DNA of 64,000 nt from Owenia fusiformis (Eukaryota; Annelida; Polychaeta; Sabellida; Oweniidae): contig CAIIXF020000011.1 in the NCBI GenBank assembly GCA_903813345.2, positions 1,760,571 to 1,824,570 on the forward strand, given 5' to 3'. Positions 1-10,729 of this stretch are shown here, in pieces. The notes beneath the pieces were generated by a model. That model worked only from the letters and a program-made list of their open reading frames with translations, was not told the origin of the DNA and made no database searches. The number at the start of each line of letters is the position of its first letter. The stretch's first letter is position 1. A program made the translations under genes and the position numbers.

Positions 1-1005
1 ATTTGTTGTTATACTGTTATAGGAGCACGTAACTAATGTTATCATCAAAACGATTTGTTGTTATACTGTTGTAGGAGTACCTGACTACTGTTATCATCAA
101 ATCAATTTGTTATTATACTGCTGTAGGAGTACCAGACTTCTGTTATCATCAAATCAATTTGTTGTAATGCTGTTGTAGTAGCACTAGACTACTGTTATCA
201 TCAAAACGATTTGTTGTTATACTGTTGTATGAGTACCAAACCACTGTAATCAGCAAATTAATTTATTGTTATACTGCTGTAGGAGTACCAGACTTCTGTT
301 ATCATCAAATCAATTTGTTGTAATACTGTTGTAGTAGCACTAGACTACTGTTATCATCAAATCAATTTGTGGTTATACTGTTGTAGGAGTACCAAACTAC
401 TGTTATCATCTAATCAATTTGTTGTTATACTATTGTAGGAGCACTAGACTACTGTTATCATCAAATCAATTTGTTGTTATACTGTTATAGGAGCACTGAA
501 CTACTGTTATCATCAAATCAATTTGTTGTTATACTGTTATAGGAGCACTGAACTACTGTTATCATCAAATCAATTTGTTGTTATACTGTTGTAGGAGTAC
601 CAGACTACTGTTATCATCTAATCAATTTGTTGTTATACTATTGTAGGAGCACTGGACTACTGTTATCATCAAATCAATTTGTTTTTATACTGTTGTAAGA
701 GCACTAGACTACTGTTATCATCAAATTAATATGTTGTTATACTGTTGTAGGAGCACTGGACTACTGTTATCATCAAAGCAATTTGTTGTTATACTGTTGT
801 TGGACTACTAGACTACTGTTATCATCAAATCAATTTGTTGTTATACTGCTGTAGGAGTACCAGACTACTGTTATCATCGTATCAATTTGTTTTTATACTG
901 TTCTAGGAGCACAAAACTAATGTTATCATCAAATCAATTTGTTGTTATACTGTTGTAGTAGCACTATCTTATTGTTTTCATTCAATAAAGTTGTTGCTTA
1001 TACTG
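1..1005 (+). repeat. 52-bp minisatellite made of splice-acceptor/exon-start copies
   Basis: About 19 head-to-tail copies of a 52-bp unit, open at the left window edge. Each unit has a T-rich stretch, TATACTGTTGTAG, and then GAGCACCAGACTACTGTTATC or a close variant. The same order of elements occurs at the real acceptor of the neighbouring FReD exon (TACTGTTGTAG followed by GGGCACCAGACTACTGC at 1001-1028). The array therefore appears to be an amplification of the intron end plus about 24 bases of exon. Since 52 is not a multiple of 3, it cannot be read as one long coding repeat. The ORF starting at 939 reads through the last unit and is not the true start. Confidence 0.93.
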
Positions 1006-1011
1006 TTGTAG

Positions 1012-1652
1012 GGGCACCAGACTACTGCTATTATCAACATAATGGTGAAGTTAATGTAGGTTCTGTGGACACATTTCGAGCTCAGTGTAGGAATGGATGG
1101 TTGGTTTTTGCTAATCGGTACAATGGATCGGTAGACTTCAACAAAAATTGGACAGATTACAAAAATGGATTTGGTTCCATTGACGGGGAATACTTCCTTG
1201 GTTTTGACAAAATACTCTCTATCTTAATACAAGGAAGTCACAAACTCCGTGTTGAGCTTACAACCTGGCCAGACAAAGGAAATGTTATGAAGTATGCTGA
1301 ATATGGTAGCTTCAACCTAACAGGAGAGAACGATTATTACAGACTGAGTGTATCGGATCATTCTGGAACTGTCGCTGATATGATGGGACCTAGTAATGGC
1401 AAACAATTTACTACTGATGATGAAGATCGTGATGAGATGGTTGGAAATAATTGCGCATCAATAAAGAGGGGCCCTTGGTGGTATATATCATGCGCACCTG
1501 CTAATCTTTTTGGACCATATATGAACACATCGTCTTGTTTTTACTCGGGTAAATGCATCTATTTTCATAACTGGCCTGATGTGATAGGTGATCCGGATAA
1601 TACCTGGTACTCTTTCAAGGAAATGAGAATGATGCTTCAACCATCAGTTTAA
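1012..1652 (+). CDS. Fibrinogen-related domain exon, C-terminal exon of a PAN-FReD type gene (partial)
   Basis: Last coding exon of a secreted fibrinogen-related protein. The acceptor is TGTTGTAG at 1004-1011. The exon opens in phase 1 (two bases complete a codon) and reads GAPDYCYYQ onward to a stop at 1650-1652, 213 residues including the split codon. FReD landmarks are visible: C..GW near the N end, GFG...GEYFLGFDKI, a central hydrophobic stretch RVELTTW, the calcium-loop-like FTTDDEDRD, NNCA, WWYISCAPANLFG, and a final WYSFKEM. Length, phase and order match the exons at 22063-22706 and 32758-33401, but the sequence is much more diverged. The expected first exon (signal peptide plus PAN-like module) would lie left of the window. 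Ligand recognition by FReD proteins is family knowledge; the ligand here is unknown. Confidence 0.85.
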
Positions 1653-4600
1653 ATTCTTAAATATATTATTACATATGTTAAGAGATAAGCAGTTGGAATA
1701 CATGGAATTATGTTAAGAAATCAGCAGTCTGAATGCATAAGTATTCAAATGTGCTACTAGTATTGTTTTTTGTTTTGTTTCATTTATTTACAATTACAAT
1801 TGTAACATTGCTGTCTTAGCGCCAGGGGTAAAAAATGCATTAAACTCATGAATCCCAGGCTCTAAAATCGGTTGAAACCAAAGAATTTCGCATTTTTGCC
1901 AGCTTTTGACATTTTACTATACAACAGATGATGCTCATTTTAGTAAAATTAAAACTTTCTCGTCACTCTGGGTTTCAAGGTCATATCTGAGGTGACGAGA
2001 TATCTCGTCACTCATGGTTTCAAGGTCATATCTGAGGTGACGAGATATCTCGTCACTCTGGGTCATCAAGGGGTTTAAGAAAATATAAAAATATCACAAT
2101 ATATTTTGTACGATGTAATACACGGAACGGCATGTGCCATGTCATAACTCGGAAGAGAGAATTTAACGAAATTCAAATGAGGATTCTAGTACAAAATGAC
2201 TGAATTTATGTTCATTTTGAACAAATCACCTGATTTTATGACGTTATCAAATTTCCCATATCGTTTATATGCAGCGTGGGCTCTAACAATGAGCTCTTAA
2301 ATTTATTTTTTATTTGTGATGGATAAAAACGTCAAGTAACACAATGATATATTGGATTATTTAACTTATAATAATATGTTGCCTTTATTGTAATATTATC
2401 ACCATATTGTATTACTTTAAAAGGAAAGTAGTCCAATCGATATAAGTATATATCACTAAAAAGCCAATATGGTTGGTACAGCATCACGAAATATACATTA
2501 GTACGGAAATATCGGGTTGTGTGGGACGACCAAATGACTTTAAAACCTTTACTCAATGTATTACAATACCAAACACCATTATTAAAATACGAAATGGTTT
2601 ATATTGACATGAACTGCGTGTATGAACCTACAATGCACGAGAAGTATAAGAAAACGATGGAATATTTAATGTCCATATTTGTATCTGGAAATTGTAAATT
2701 ATCGTTAGAGAGATTTCGTATCTCACAGCATGTTTATTATTCCCGTATAATGTACAACTAATAATTTAAAAGCATTATGATTTTGTCATTATCTATTGGG
2801 CAGCTCTGTACAATCATAAGTGCGATATTCTTAAAAATCGTCGTCTATGCGTAAGAATGGAGAATTTATGCAATACATATAATCGAAACGTCATGCATAT
2901 TTTTTTTTCACATAAATACTCGTTCGGTTACAGTGTTTGCCTAATCCGTTATGCCTGGGTCAGTTTTGAACAGAATATTCAATCGGTTGGGCGCCGGCCG
3001 ATGAATCGGAGCAAATAGTTATATAGCTGGTTTCCTATGATATATATTCTAAACAAGCTCGTTTCATAAGATAAATGGTGCTAAAGCAAGTATAGATATA
3101 CACCATTTTATTCAGAATTATATTTAAATAGGTAAATAAAATATTTCTACATATTGGATGAGCAAAATGCAAATCAGAACTTTTCTTATCTAAAGTTATT
3201 TTGGGAATACCTTGATACGCATGAGAATCTGAACAAGACATATTAGCGATTTGGAATTTAATTTCAAAAAATGAACTAATTATCCCGAATCATTCATTAT
3301 TTACCTAAATACCTATGTATTCCATAGACACTCATCAGTAATTTACGATATTATGTAAAGAGTAAAGAATTACGAGTGAAGCATTACGCGAATAGCGCAG
3401 TTAGGCATAAACGTTGGATTGCTCGTGAATATCCATAAATAACAGCGCCATCTAAATAAGAAAATATACTTTTAATTGAATAACGTAACACATACAGACT
3501 GAGTTATTACTAAAGAGGCTGTTTCGGTAATAGCACAACTTCAAATAAATTCACAACGCTCTGAATCTGATTGGCTGTTTGGATTTAAGTTACTTGACGA
3601 CGCTTGTGTCACTTAACGACACTCATTTTACGTGACGGGGATTCCCTTCTATGATAGAAAGCTCCATTTGCATTGGACAACTTGACTAAATTTTGAGATA
3701 TAGAAGGTCAACGGTAAAAACTATTTTTGAAAGACTAGTCTGTGTTTGGAGAACGAAGTTTATCAGTCTACAAGACGTTACGCTTGCTTTGGATCATTTT
3801 GTTTTTTTAATTGTAGATTTAAATGTCTCTTTTGAATATCCATAATTTAATTTGGATGATATTTCTATATCTTCACGCCTGCTTCGGACAATTGTGATAT
3901 TTTTACATTACATAGTAATTTTAGGACTATTGTTCTCAATACTCCACATTTGGCCATTTAAATACATGTACTTACGTTCAACACTGAGAACAGATTATAA
4001 CTTTACTTAAATAGAGAGCAGACTCAATAGATAACCGAATATCACAAAATGGAGCTTTTCTCATTAGACTGATTTCAAATAGAGATAGCATTAATTCATT
4101 TATTTAGTGTATGTTAATCAGCTTCATATAAAATAGACATAGTTCTCTGCAAATGTATCATTTTATGATTTTCTTACAGTTTGTTGAATGAATAATCGAT
4201 TTTTGATTTAAAAAGAGGTAAATTAAAAAAACATAATTTTAAACTACATTTAGTAATTCAATAACTACTATAAGTAATTTGAAATACTTAGTAATTAAAT
4301 CACAAGAAGGGGATTTGTGTCTGTAAAATATACTGAGAAAAAGACATTTTATAAGTGAATAACATGTACGATTACTGAATAGTATAATAATTACTGAATT
4401 TAGTGATTCACATCGAAAAACAATTACCCAGTAATTACAAGACATGTTAAGTAATTTTGTAAAATACTTAGTAATAAATTTAATTACTTAAACTAGTTGT
4501 AAAGTAATTTTTATTTAGAGTGTACTATGTTTTACCATGCATGTACATGAATGTTTAATTTGTCATTTGCTTTATTGGACTTATATCTCATGTACCTTAA

Positions 4601-4950
4601 ATGTGTTTAAGAGACCAATACAGTTATTATTATCATATTGAAAAATTGGTTGACATTTTTTTTTAAAAATTTCAATCAAGATAGCCCAACAATATTTATT
4701 TAATTAAAAACTTAAGCATATCTAGAAAATATTTGTACAAGAAAAAATTGACAATTTTTGGAGAAAAATATCACAGCGTAGTTTTGTATATACTAAAATG
4801 ATGGATTTATATATAGTTTTTAACTGTTTGTTTCTAAAATGGTAGAAAATTCAAACATTTGAAAATTATGAAATTAACAACTTGTCTTTTTTCATGATCA
4901 AAAGTCAGATTTTTTAAAATATGCCCCAAATAGTTTTTAAGCCATTTATT
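1653..4950. other. Non-coding stretch, no gene recognised
   Basis: AT-rich sequence between the partial FReD gene and the discoidin pseudogene. ORFs of 60-80 codons occur on both strands around 2330-2760 and 3035-3240, but they lack recognisable domains, convincing splice sites or family resemblance. Between 4240 and 4510 the sequence is dense in short AGTAATT/AATTACT motifs on both strands, suggesting a decayed repeat. The only clear structure is the palindromic tandem repeat at 1957-2070. Confidence 0.6.
1957..2070. repeat. Short tandem repeat carrying a 20-bp perfect palindrome twice
   Basis: A unit of about 45 bp (CTCGTCACTCTGGGTTTCAA... GGTCATATCTGAGGTGACGAG) is repeated about two and a half times. 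The unit junctions form the perfect palindrome GTGACGAGATATCTCGTCAC at 1992-2011 and again at 2037-2056. Confidence 0.85.
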
Positions 4951-4951
4951 T

Positions 4952-5188
4952 TCACACATTGCATGTCACTTGTGATAATATCCATACATCTATACATAAA
5001 TGATTTCCAGGAACTGCAAATTGGGTCTTTTTTGGTCTATTCATCAATTTTGTGACATTTTTATGCATTTCGTAATGTGGAATACATCGTGGAGTCCATA
5101 ATTCGTTCTTGTTCTTGTTAAAAGCAAATGATGTCATTCGTAGTTTCATTTTGGACATGCGACCATTTAAGATGGTTGTATCTTTATG
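4952..5188 (-). pseudogene. Terminal (stop codon and 3'UTR) exon of the discoidin pseudogene copy
   Basis: On the minus strand a good acceptor, TTTATTTTCAG, is followed at 5188 by CATAAAGATACAACC. The complete gene has CATAACGATACAGCC after an equivalent acceptor at 36478. With the phase of the preceding discoidin exon (one base, G, carried over) both copies read GCA TAA, so the protein ends right after the last intron and the rest is 3'UTR. The 87-codon minus-strand ORF over this piece is then fortuitous. Similarity to the other copy continues for some tens of bases (AAAATGAAA...GCATGACAT-like) and then fades. Confidence 0.55.
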
Positions 5189-5739
5189 CTGAAAATAAAG
5201 AATTGAATTGACCATATTCAGAATACAAAATGACCGTTAATTAATTAAGAAAAAATCATTTCACACTCAACGCATCCTCCTAAGCAGGTGTACAGAATCA
5301 GTACCTCCTTCTCCCCCCCCTGCTATAACCAATTTGGAAGCGTCTGATTTAACTGAGTCACGTGATCTAATTATGCACCAATGACGTATACATGATTGCT
5401 GTCGCAGTGTTGCGACAGCCAATCAAATAGCGAGTTCTTAATCGGGGAAATGCTAACTGCTTAAAGCAGGGTGTAAAAAGAAAGAAGATATTCTGGATTT
5501 TGAAGCCCTGTGATCGGAGGATACTCTCAACGGGGATCAAAATATTTTGCTGTTATAAGCATATTATATAGCATTGCAGAAACGTTTTGCATGCCAGGTT
5601 TTCTGGACACATAATTGATTTTTCATGTCTTTCCAATATTTACCTTTACCAGAGGTCTCCATGTTAATCGCCGTACGGGAATATAATAAGTGTATGTATG
5701 TATATTTATTTATTTGGGTCTCACATGTATGGGTAATTT

Positions 5740-5960
5740 TAACCCTAATGTGTACAGCGTGTTTTTCATAAAACTAATGGTCAGTGCGTTTCAAAAGTTG
5801 AAGAGGTGCAGTAAAAAATAAGGTACAATATTGTAGGTCATTAAAAAGGGGGATGTTTAAAAATCTCAAGAGTAGGTCAAGTGGGGTCAAAAGTAGGTCA
5901 AAGTAACATAGGGGTGAGCTTTTTTCGCGTATTTCTTTTTTTTAACTTTTTTTCAGTCAA
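5740..5960 (+). repeat. Dispersed repeat, second copy near 44470-44700
   Basis: The segment with AAAAGTAGGTCAAAGTAAC and ATAGGGGTGAGCTTTTTTCG recurs near 44575-44620, with related flanking sequence (GGTACAATATTGTAGGTCATT versus GTACCATATTATAGGTCATT). The two copies are in the same orientation about 39 kb apart. No coding capacity is seen. Confidence 0.75.
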
Positions 5961-6083
5961 AAACGACAAATAATGTTTTTAGCCATTGGTACTAAATGTG
6001 ATAGATGTATATAGTATCTACCTTTTAGGACAAAAAACTGTGGATAAATACATTTCCTAGATACAGAGGTAATTTTGTCGAAA

Positions 6084-6815
6084 ATGAGCACGTAGGTTAT
6101 CGCAAACAATTTCAAACGGTTCTAACTTGAATTATGAATATTTTTGATCATGAACATGGGTGTATCTTTTAGATCCATTCATTATCCTCAAGAAAAGTAT
6201 ATATAATGATAATTTAGTTAATCAAACCTAAGTGATATTGAAGGGGCAATGGACCAATCAACATATTTTTTCAAAATGTTGACCTAATTTTCACCAAAAA
6301 TGCAACCTATTATTATATTGTTGAATGCATAATTAGAATGTGGTTTGAGACATGTTCGATTTCCTAAAAGGAAAATTTGATTGCTCCAGAGACTTTAAAG
6401 ATATCCAATTTGGATGACCAAAATGAACTGAAACCAATGGATAGCATGGGATTTTTCAATGGAGAAATAACATGGGGGACACTTATCTTGATGCAATTAA
6501 GTTTTTCTTTCAAGAACTATTTGATATATCAAAATAAAGAATAGTAATGCATTAAACATTGTAAAAAATGATTGCATTTTTGGTGAAAATGGGGTCAACA
6601 TCTTCAAAATGGGGTCAAAAAGTGTGTTGATGGGTTAATTGCTAGTTAAATATCACCGAGTTTGTTTGAATTTATCATTACTGTGCATAATTTTCTTTGA
6701 GATAATGAATTGATCTAAAAGATAAACTTGTCTTCATTGTCAGAAAATAGTCATAATCCAAGATATAACCCTCTGAAATTGTTTGCGATAACCCACGTGC
6801 TCATTTGATGAAGTG
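6084..6815. repeat. Fold-back element with ~230-bp imperfect inverted arms
   Basis: The left arm begins GAGCACGTAGGTTATCGCAAAC and the right arm ends GTTTGCGATAACCCACGTGCTC. Further in, CAACATATTTTTTCAAAATGTTGACC and TTGGTGAAAATGGGGTCAACATC pair similarly across a central spacer of about 250 bp. The layout fits a non-autonomous hairpin or MITE-like element. No transposase ORF is present and no clear target duplication was found. Confidence 0.75.
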
Positions 6816-7345
6816 AAATATCGAGAAATGAGGAGATGGGAGACAAATCACAGACATGGACCGAAGATACAGAATAGATAATATTTTTTAAATAACCTCA
6901 TAGGACATACCCTTGGCTATAATATAGTGTGAAATCTGTGGATATTAATTGACTATTAGCTGAGAAAATTTGTTTTTAGTGAATCACGGCTAGCGTATTT
7001 GAGCCAGAAGTTGCAGTGTTTACCTGCTTTCATAGTTTATTTTGCTTTTAATTATAGATGCCATATGTTTCTACGGGTACATAATCAAAATATTACATAG
7101 AAACACATGTTTGGCTCTATATTTACTGATTTATGAAAACTATTTTAAAATAAGTAAGCCCTTCGAGATGACAGAAAAAGAACCCCAAAAACCAGAACTT
7201 CAAATAAAATACAATGTACTCGTACCCACTTGTTGAATTCATATATGGTTATATTGTTTTGCATACATCTGAAAAACATATGAAAAACATGTATGAATCC
7301 CTTTGTTGCAGTTCCAAAATAAGTTTGGATGCCAAGTTCTATTAC

Positions 7346-7526
7346 CTGATCATACTCCTCCAGAGTATCCTCAATTCACCATGTAGGAATTTATATGAAG
7401 TAACCCATTGAGAATGCCACTTGCTTCCTTTAGTTGTCACGCCTGTAACAAACATAACTTCGCCAAGGTTTGCTTGTATCCATTCGATCGTTTTTACTAG
7501 TAGGACTTTTTTGAGCCCAGCCTCAT
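7346..7526 (-). pseudogene. Discoidin (F5/8 type C) domain middle exon, frameshifted copy
   Basis: The reverse strand reads acceptor AATTTTAG, then an exon ending GAGTATGATCAG before donor GTAATA. That is the same donor context as the functional-looking exon at 37820-37988. Translation gives GW.QKSPTSKND in one frame, then EWIQANLGEVMFVTGVTTKG and QWVTSYKFLHGE in the next, and EEYDQ in a third. At least two single-base indels therefore break the reading frame within one exon. The intact copy has GW.PRGNTPKWIQADLGEAM and WVTSYKLLYGE at these positions. This exon lies 3' (lower coordinate) of the LTR element, which separates it from its partner exon at 10511-10641. Confidence 0.8.
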
Positions 7527-7683
7527 CTAAAATTAATACTTATTTGTTCATTCTTATGACATGATTTGTTACAAGTGAATAAGTGAGCTATTTTTAAATA
7601 CAAAGTATTATTTTCATTAAAAATACTAATTTGTTTCATTTCATTTGAGTTACTTATCTCACACAGACACCACACTAATACTA

Positions 7684-8089
7684 TGTAACGGGGCGAGTGG
7701 AAGGCCCGTGGGTGGCAAACAAATATAACAGCAGATGTAGTTAAAATGTTCTCAGAAATATATATTTGAAATACTCTGTGTATGAACAGTCACATTCTAG
7801 GCAACACTAACTAGTGAAAAGACAACACCCCAACTCAGTTACATGTGAGTGAATGCTATTATTATATGAAATACAAAAACAGTAAGAAACCATCACACCA
7901 TGAAAATCTAAAAAACTGGTTTAAACAAAGGAAGCTAAAGTAGAAAGTATACCAAAGAATTGAAAACATTGGAATTAAATATTTGAAATTGGTGTAAAGT
8001 AATGAAGGGACCTGTTAAAATGACATGAATGGGTAATTGGTCAATATGAATAGAAGAAATATAAACAATGTGAAAATGCCCATGTTACA
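7684..8089 (-). repeat. LTR (3' LTR in element orientation)
   Basis: The 406-bp direct repeat partner of 9961-10365. The copies differ at a small number of positions, for example ACGGGGCGAG versus AGCGGGTGAG near the left end and TATACC versus TGTACC in the middle, so insertion was fairly recent but not brand new. Confidence 0.88.
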
Positions 8090-8439
8090 TCCACGCGGAC
8101 ACGTCCTAATGCGCTCCGCATTAAGCCTTACTCGGCCACAAAATATGGAAATATAAAACTTCACTTTTCAAAATGGTTTACAATAAAATATTAAGTAATG
8201 GTTTAAACCTCCCCTTTTAAACATCCACTACCAGTGCAAAATATAGTATAAATAACACCATAAAGAATATAGTGGATTGTTGAAAAATCAAACAAAAATT
8301 AATTGAATCACATCTACGATGATATTAAAATGACATTAGAATTGAATCAATGCTGCATCTTAAATGTTAAAATAGGCAATTGTACCCCTGAGAAATATAG
8401 GCAAAATGTTTATAATTAAACAAGTATCCCTTGGCAACA

Positions 8440-8670
8440 CCATTGTAGGCTTACATAATCTACATCATTAAAGACAAAAATAATACACCATGGTAGGCTG
8501 TGATACACCATTTAAGGCAAAGTAGTACACCAATTCATAGGCAAGTAATACACCACTTAGGCAGTTAATTAATACACCATTTTATAGGCAGCAATACACC
8601 ATTTCAGGCAATAATACATCAATATAGACGACCATTTACCATTTCAGGCTAAATATTACACCATTTGGGA
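8440..8670. repeat. Degenerate ACACCATTT/AGGCA tandem repeat inside the LTR element
   Basis: TACACCATTT and TAGGCAGTAAT-like blocks alternate about eight to nine times with a period of roughly 25-30 bp. It lies in the part of the element where enzyme genes would normally be. No ORF spans it. Confidence 0.65.
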
Positions 8671-9105
8671 TTTTAGATATTATCATGATTAAATGCAAAT
8701 ATCACGATAATAACAGGTTAACCTACAAACAGATATAAATGCAGCAAAGAAACAAACTTCATCACTTGCATGTATAGCATCGTGTCATTCAAAATTAAAG
8801 TATAAGAACGTGTTAGAATATAAAACATATGGTTGCAACCTGAATTGTTAAAGACATAATTAAAATACAGTCATTCAAAAGTCAATGATTTAATTTCATG
8901 AATCTGCATCAGAATCAGTATCCCAGCATAATTATATGGCAATCAGCATCAATAATATATCACAGTGTTATCAATAACGGGCATAATTATTGCACATCAA
9001 AAGTCGGCATAATATCACTGTAATATGGCAGATATATATGAAGATGGCAGATATAGATTGTGTGGTGTCATCATATGGAAGATATGATTCCTACATTATT
9101 TGGCA

Positions 9106-9821
9106 CTAATGTCTGCTAATCGAATTCTCCTGTGGTGGTACACCTGGTCTAGTTTTACATTGTGCTGAATGGATTGTATTGAATTGTTTATCAATTCCAA
9201 GAAATTCGATATATCCTAAAGTACTATCTGTTTTGGGCACAAGCACTGTTTTCATATAATTCTTGATTTTATCCTGATACGCACAGATTTGTTGATGTTG
9301 ATCATCTAGTTTGCGATTGAGATCTTTGATCAATTTAGAAAATTCGTTGTTTTGAGACTGTAGATCATCAATCCGTTGTTGTGATGCATTAATCTGTGAA
9401 AATCCCGATCATGGTTTGCTTTGGATTCTGCAACATATTGTTCCAATAATTTAATAGTTTTCATATTCGACTTAAGTTTGTAGATATCATTTCCTTTCTT
9501 CTGACCAAACGATTCACTTTGAATACGCTTAAAATTGGCCATATTGGAACTGCATTCATTCATGTCAACAGTTTCTGCTTTGGTATATTTTTTGTGACTT
9601 TTCGGTTTTTCAGTGTCTTTGCACTTTTGTGTCTGAATTGACGCAGATTTCACATTCACAGGGTGTATGGAAAAAGTCCTAACATACCTGTCTGGCTGAA
9701 TATGGTCTCTATCACGGTATCCATAACAGCTGCACACCGAACAAAAGTACTTTGCTTGTTTGAACAGCTTACAACATCTTTTAGTATGCCCGGGAGAGTT
9801 ACAAAACCAACAGGTTATCAC
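9106..9821 (-). pseudogene. Gag-like zinc-knuckle and coiled-coil protein of the LTR element, one frameshift
   Basis: The first ORF (9821 down to 9330) starts MITCWFCNSPGHTKRCC, a C-x2-C-x4-H-x4-C zinc knuckle. A second cysteine-rich stretch (FCSVCSCYGY) and a Lys/Ser-rich linker follow. It then stops, while an adjacent frame continues with heptad-like sequence (QRIDDLQSQNNEFSKLIKD) and ends in the ORF at 9333-9106. The join near 9395-9410 needs a one-base shift, either a mutation or a frameshift site. The natural product would be about 240 aa: knuckle, linker, coiled coil, short tail. A knuckle at the very N terminus is unusual, since retroviral-type Gag proteins carry it at the C terminus. 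Nucleic-acid binding and oligomerisation are inferred from these motifs. Confidence 0.65.
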
Positions 9822-9940
9822 TGTCGAATAGTAATCCTTTTTTTAGTTATTGTAAATGTTTTCAATTTTTTTCAAAGCTTGCTTAGTCCATTGTCTTTGC
9901 TGCTACAACATTGCCTACCCCACTGTCGCTATTTGTGCCT

Positions 9941-9958
9941 ACCCCACTCCTGGTACCA
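9941..9958 (-). promoter_or_regulatory. Primer-binding site, tRNA-Leu(UAA)-like
   Basis: The minus strand reads TGGTACCAGGAGTGGGGT, two bases inside the 5' LTR. It is the complement of the CCA-bearing 3' end of tRNA-Leu(UAA) as known from vertebrates (CCCACTCCTGGTA plus CCA). It fixes the element's orientation. Confidence 0.75.
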
Positions 9959-10510
9959 AATGTAGCGGGTGAGTGGAAGGCCCGTGTGTGGCAAACAAAT
10001 ATAACAGCAGATGTAGTTAAAAATGTTCTCTAAAATATATATTTGAAATACTCTGTGTATGAACAGTCACATTCTTGGCAACACTAACTAGTAAAAAGAC
10101 AACACCCCAACTCAGTTACATGTGAGTGAATGCTATTATTATATGGAATACAAAAACAGTAAGAAACCATCACACCATGAAAATCTAAAAAACTGGTTTA
10201 AACAAAGGAAGCTAAAGTAGAAAGTGTACCAAAGAATTGAAAACATTGGAATTAAATATTTGAAACTGGTGTAAAGTAATGAAGGGACCTGTTAGAATGA
10301 CATGGATGGGGATTGGTCAATATGAATAGAAGAAATATAAACAATGTGAAAATGCCCATGTTACATGATTAAAATACAGTCGATAATGTTCGATGATGTT
10401 TTCGATAGCATAAGGTGAAATCTGAGGAGAGTCAGTTGTTACGAATTTTACGTGAATATATTGATGTATCATTTACTGTTTTTGCGTCTTTTTATGCTAT
10501 CTATACATAC

Positions 10511-10641
10511 CCATAGTTCAATCTAGAATGTTCTGTGCTGTATCCCCCTGAATAAACCCCGGATGCAGGATGTTTTCATCATTAACATAATAAATGTCTC
10601 CAGATATCAACCAGGCTGTGCAGTTAGCTGCAATATTACAG
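10511..10641 (-). pseudogene. Discoidin domain first exon, frameshifted copy
   Basis: The reverse strand has an acceptor (CTTCTAG) at about 10642. NC-x-LISGDIYYVNDENI follows, almost identical to the intact copy at 41211-41340 (NCKDRLISGDIYYVNDENI). After DENI the frame is lost: a missing base is needed to recover ASGVYSGGYSTEHSRLNY, the normal continuation of an F5/8 type C domain start. The donor after AACTATGG (GTATGT) keeps the same phase as the intact gene. The stretch before the cysteine is also four bases shorter than in the intact copy, which may be a further frame error. The LINE begins directly beside this exon, and no PAN-type first exon for this copy was found upstream on the minus strand. 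Confidence 0.82.
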
Positions 10642-10729
10642 CTAGAAGTTCAATGTTGAGTTTAGCACTACCTCAAAACTTTTGAACTGCAAATGACTTA
10701 TTGGCTGTTAGCCACTTAAACAGTTAGCC

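Larger units (their letters stand above)
7684..10365 (-). mobile_element. Non-autonomous LTR retrotransposon with gag-like zinc-knuckle protein, minus orientation
   Basis: Two near-identical direct repeats, 7684-8089 (406 bp) and 9961-10365 (405 bp), both start TGTA and end TACA, as LTRs do, and flank a 1.87-kb interior. Next to the right LTR, the minus strand reads TGGTACCAGGAGTGGGGT, matching the 3' end of an animal tRNA-Leu(UAA) plus CCA, so the element is read on the minus strand. The interior encodes only a zinc-knuckle/coiled-coil protein. No protease, reverse transcriptase, RNase H or integrase is seen, so movement would need enzymes from elsewhere. Flanking 5-bp sequences (TACTA and TGATT) do not match. 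No clear polypurine tract lies next to the other LTR. The element sits between two exons of the discoidin pseudogene. Confidence 0.88.

Noticed and set aside
1-1005. CRISPR-like array
   Set aside because: Repeats are head-to-tail without unique spacers and the genome is eukaryotic; it is a minisatellite.
939-1011. ORF start inside the minisatellite as the N terminus of the FReD protein
   Set aside because: The leader is translated repeat/intron sequence; the acceptor at 1010-1011 and the matching phase of two paralogues show that coding begins at 1012.
4952-5184. Minus-strand 87-codon ORF after a good splice acceptor
   Set aside because: The phase from the preceding exon gives an immediate TAA, and the homologous region at 36.3 kb has different reading frames with stops, so it reads as 3'UTR.
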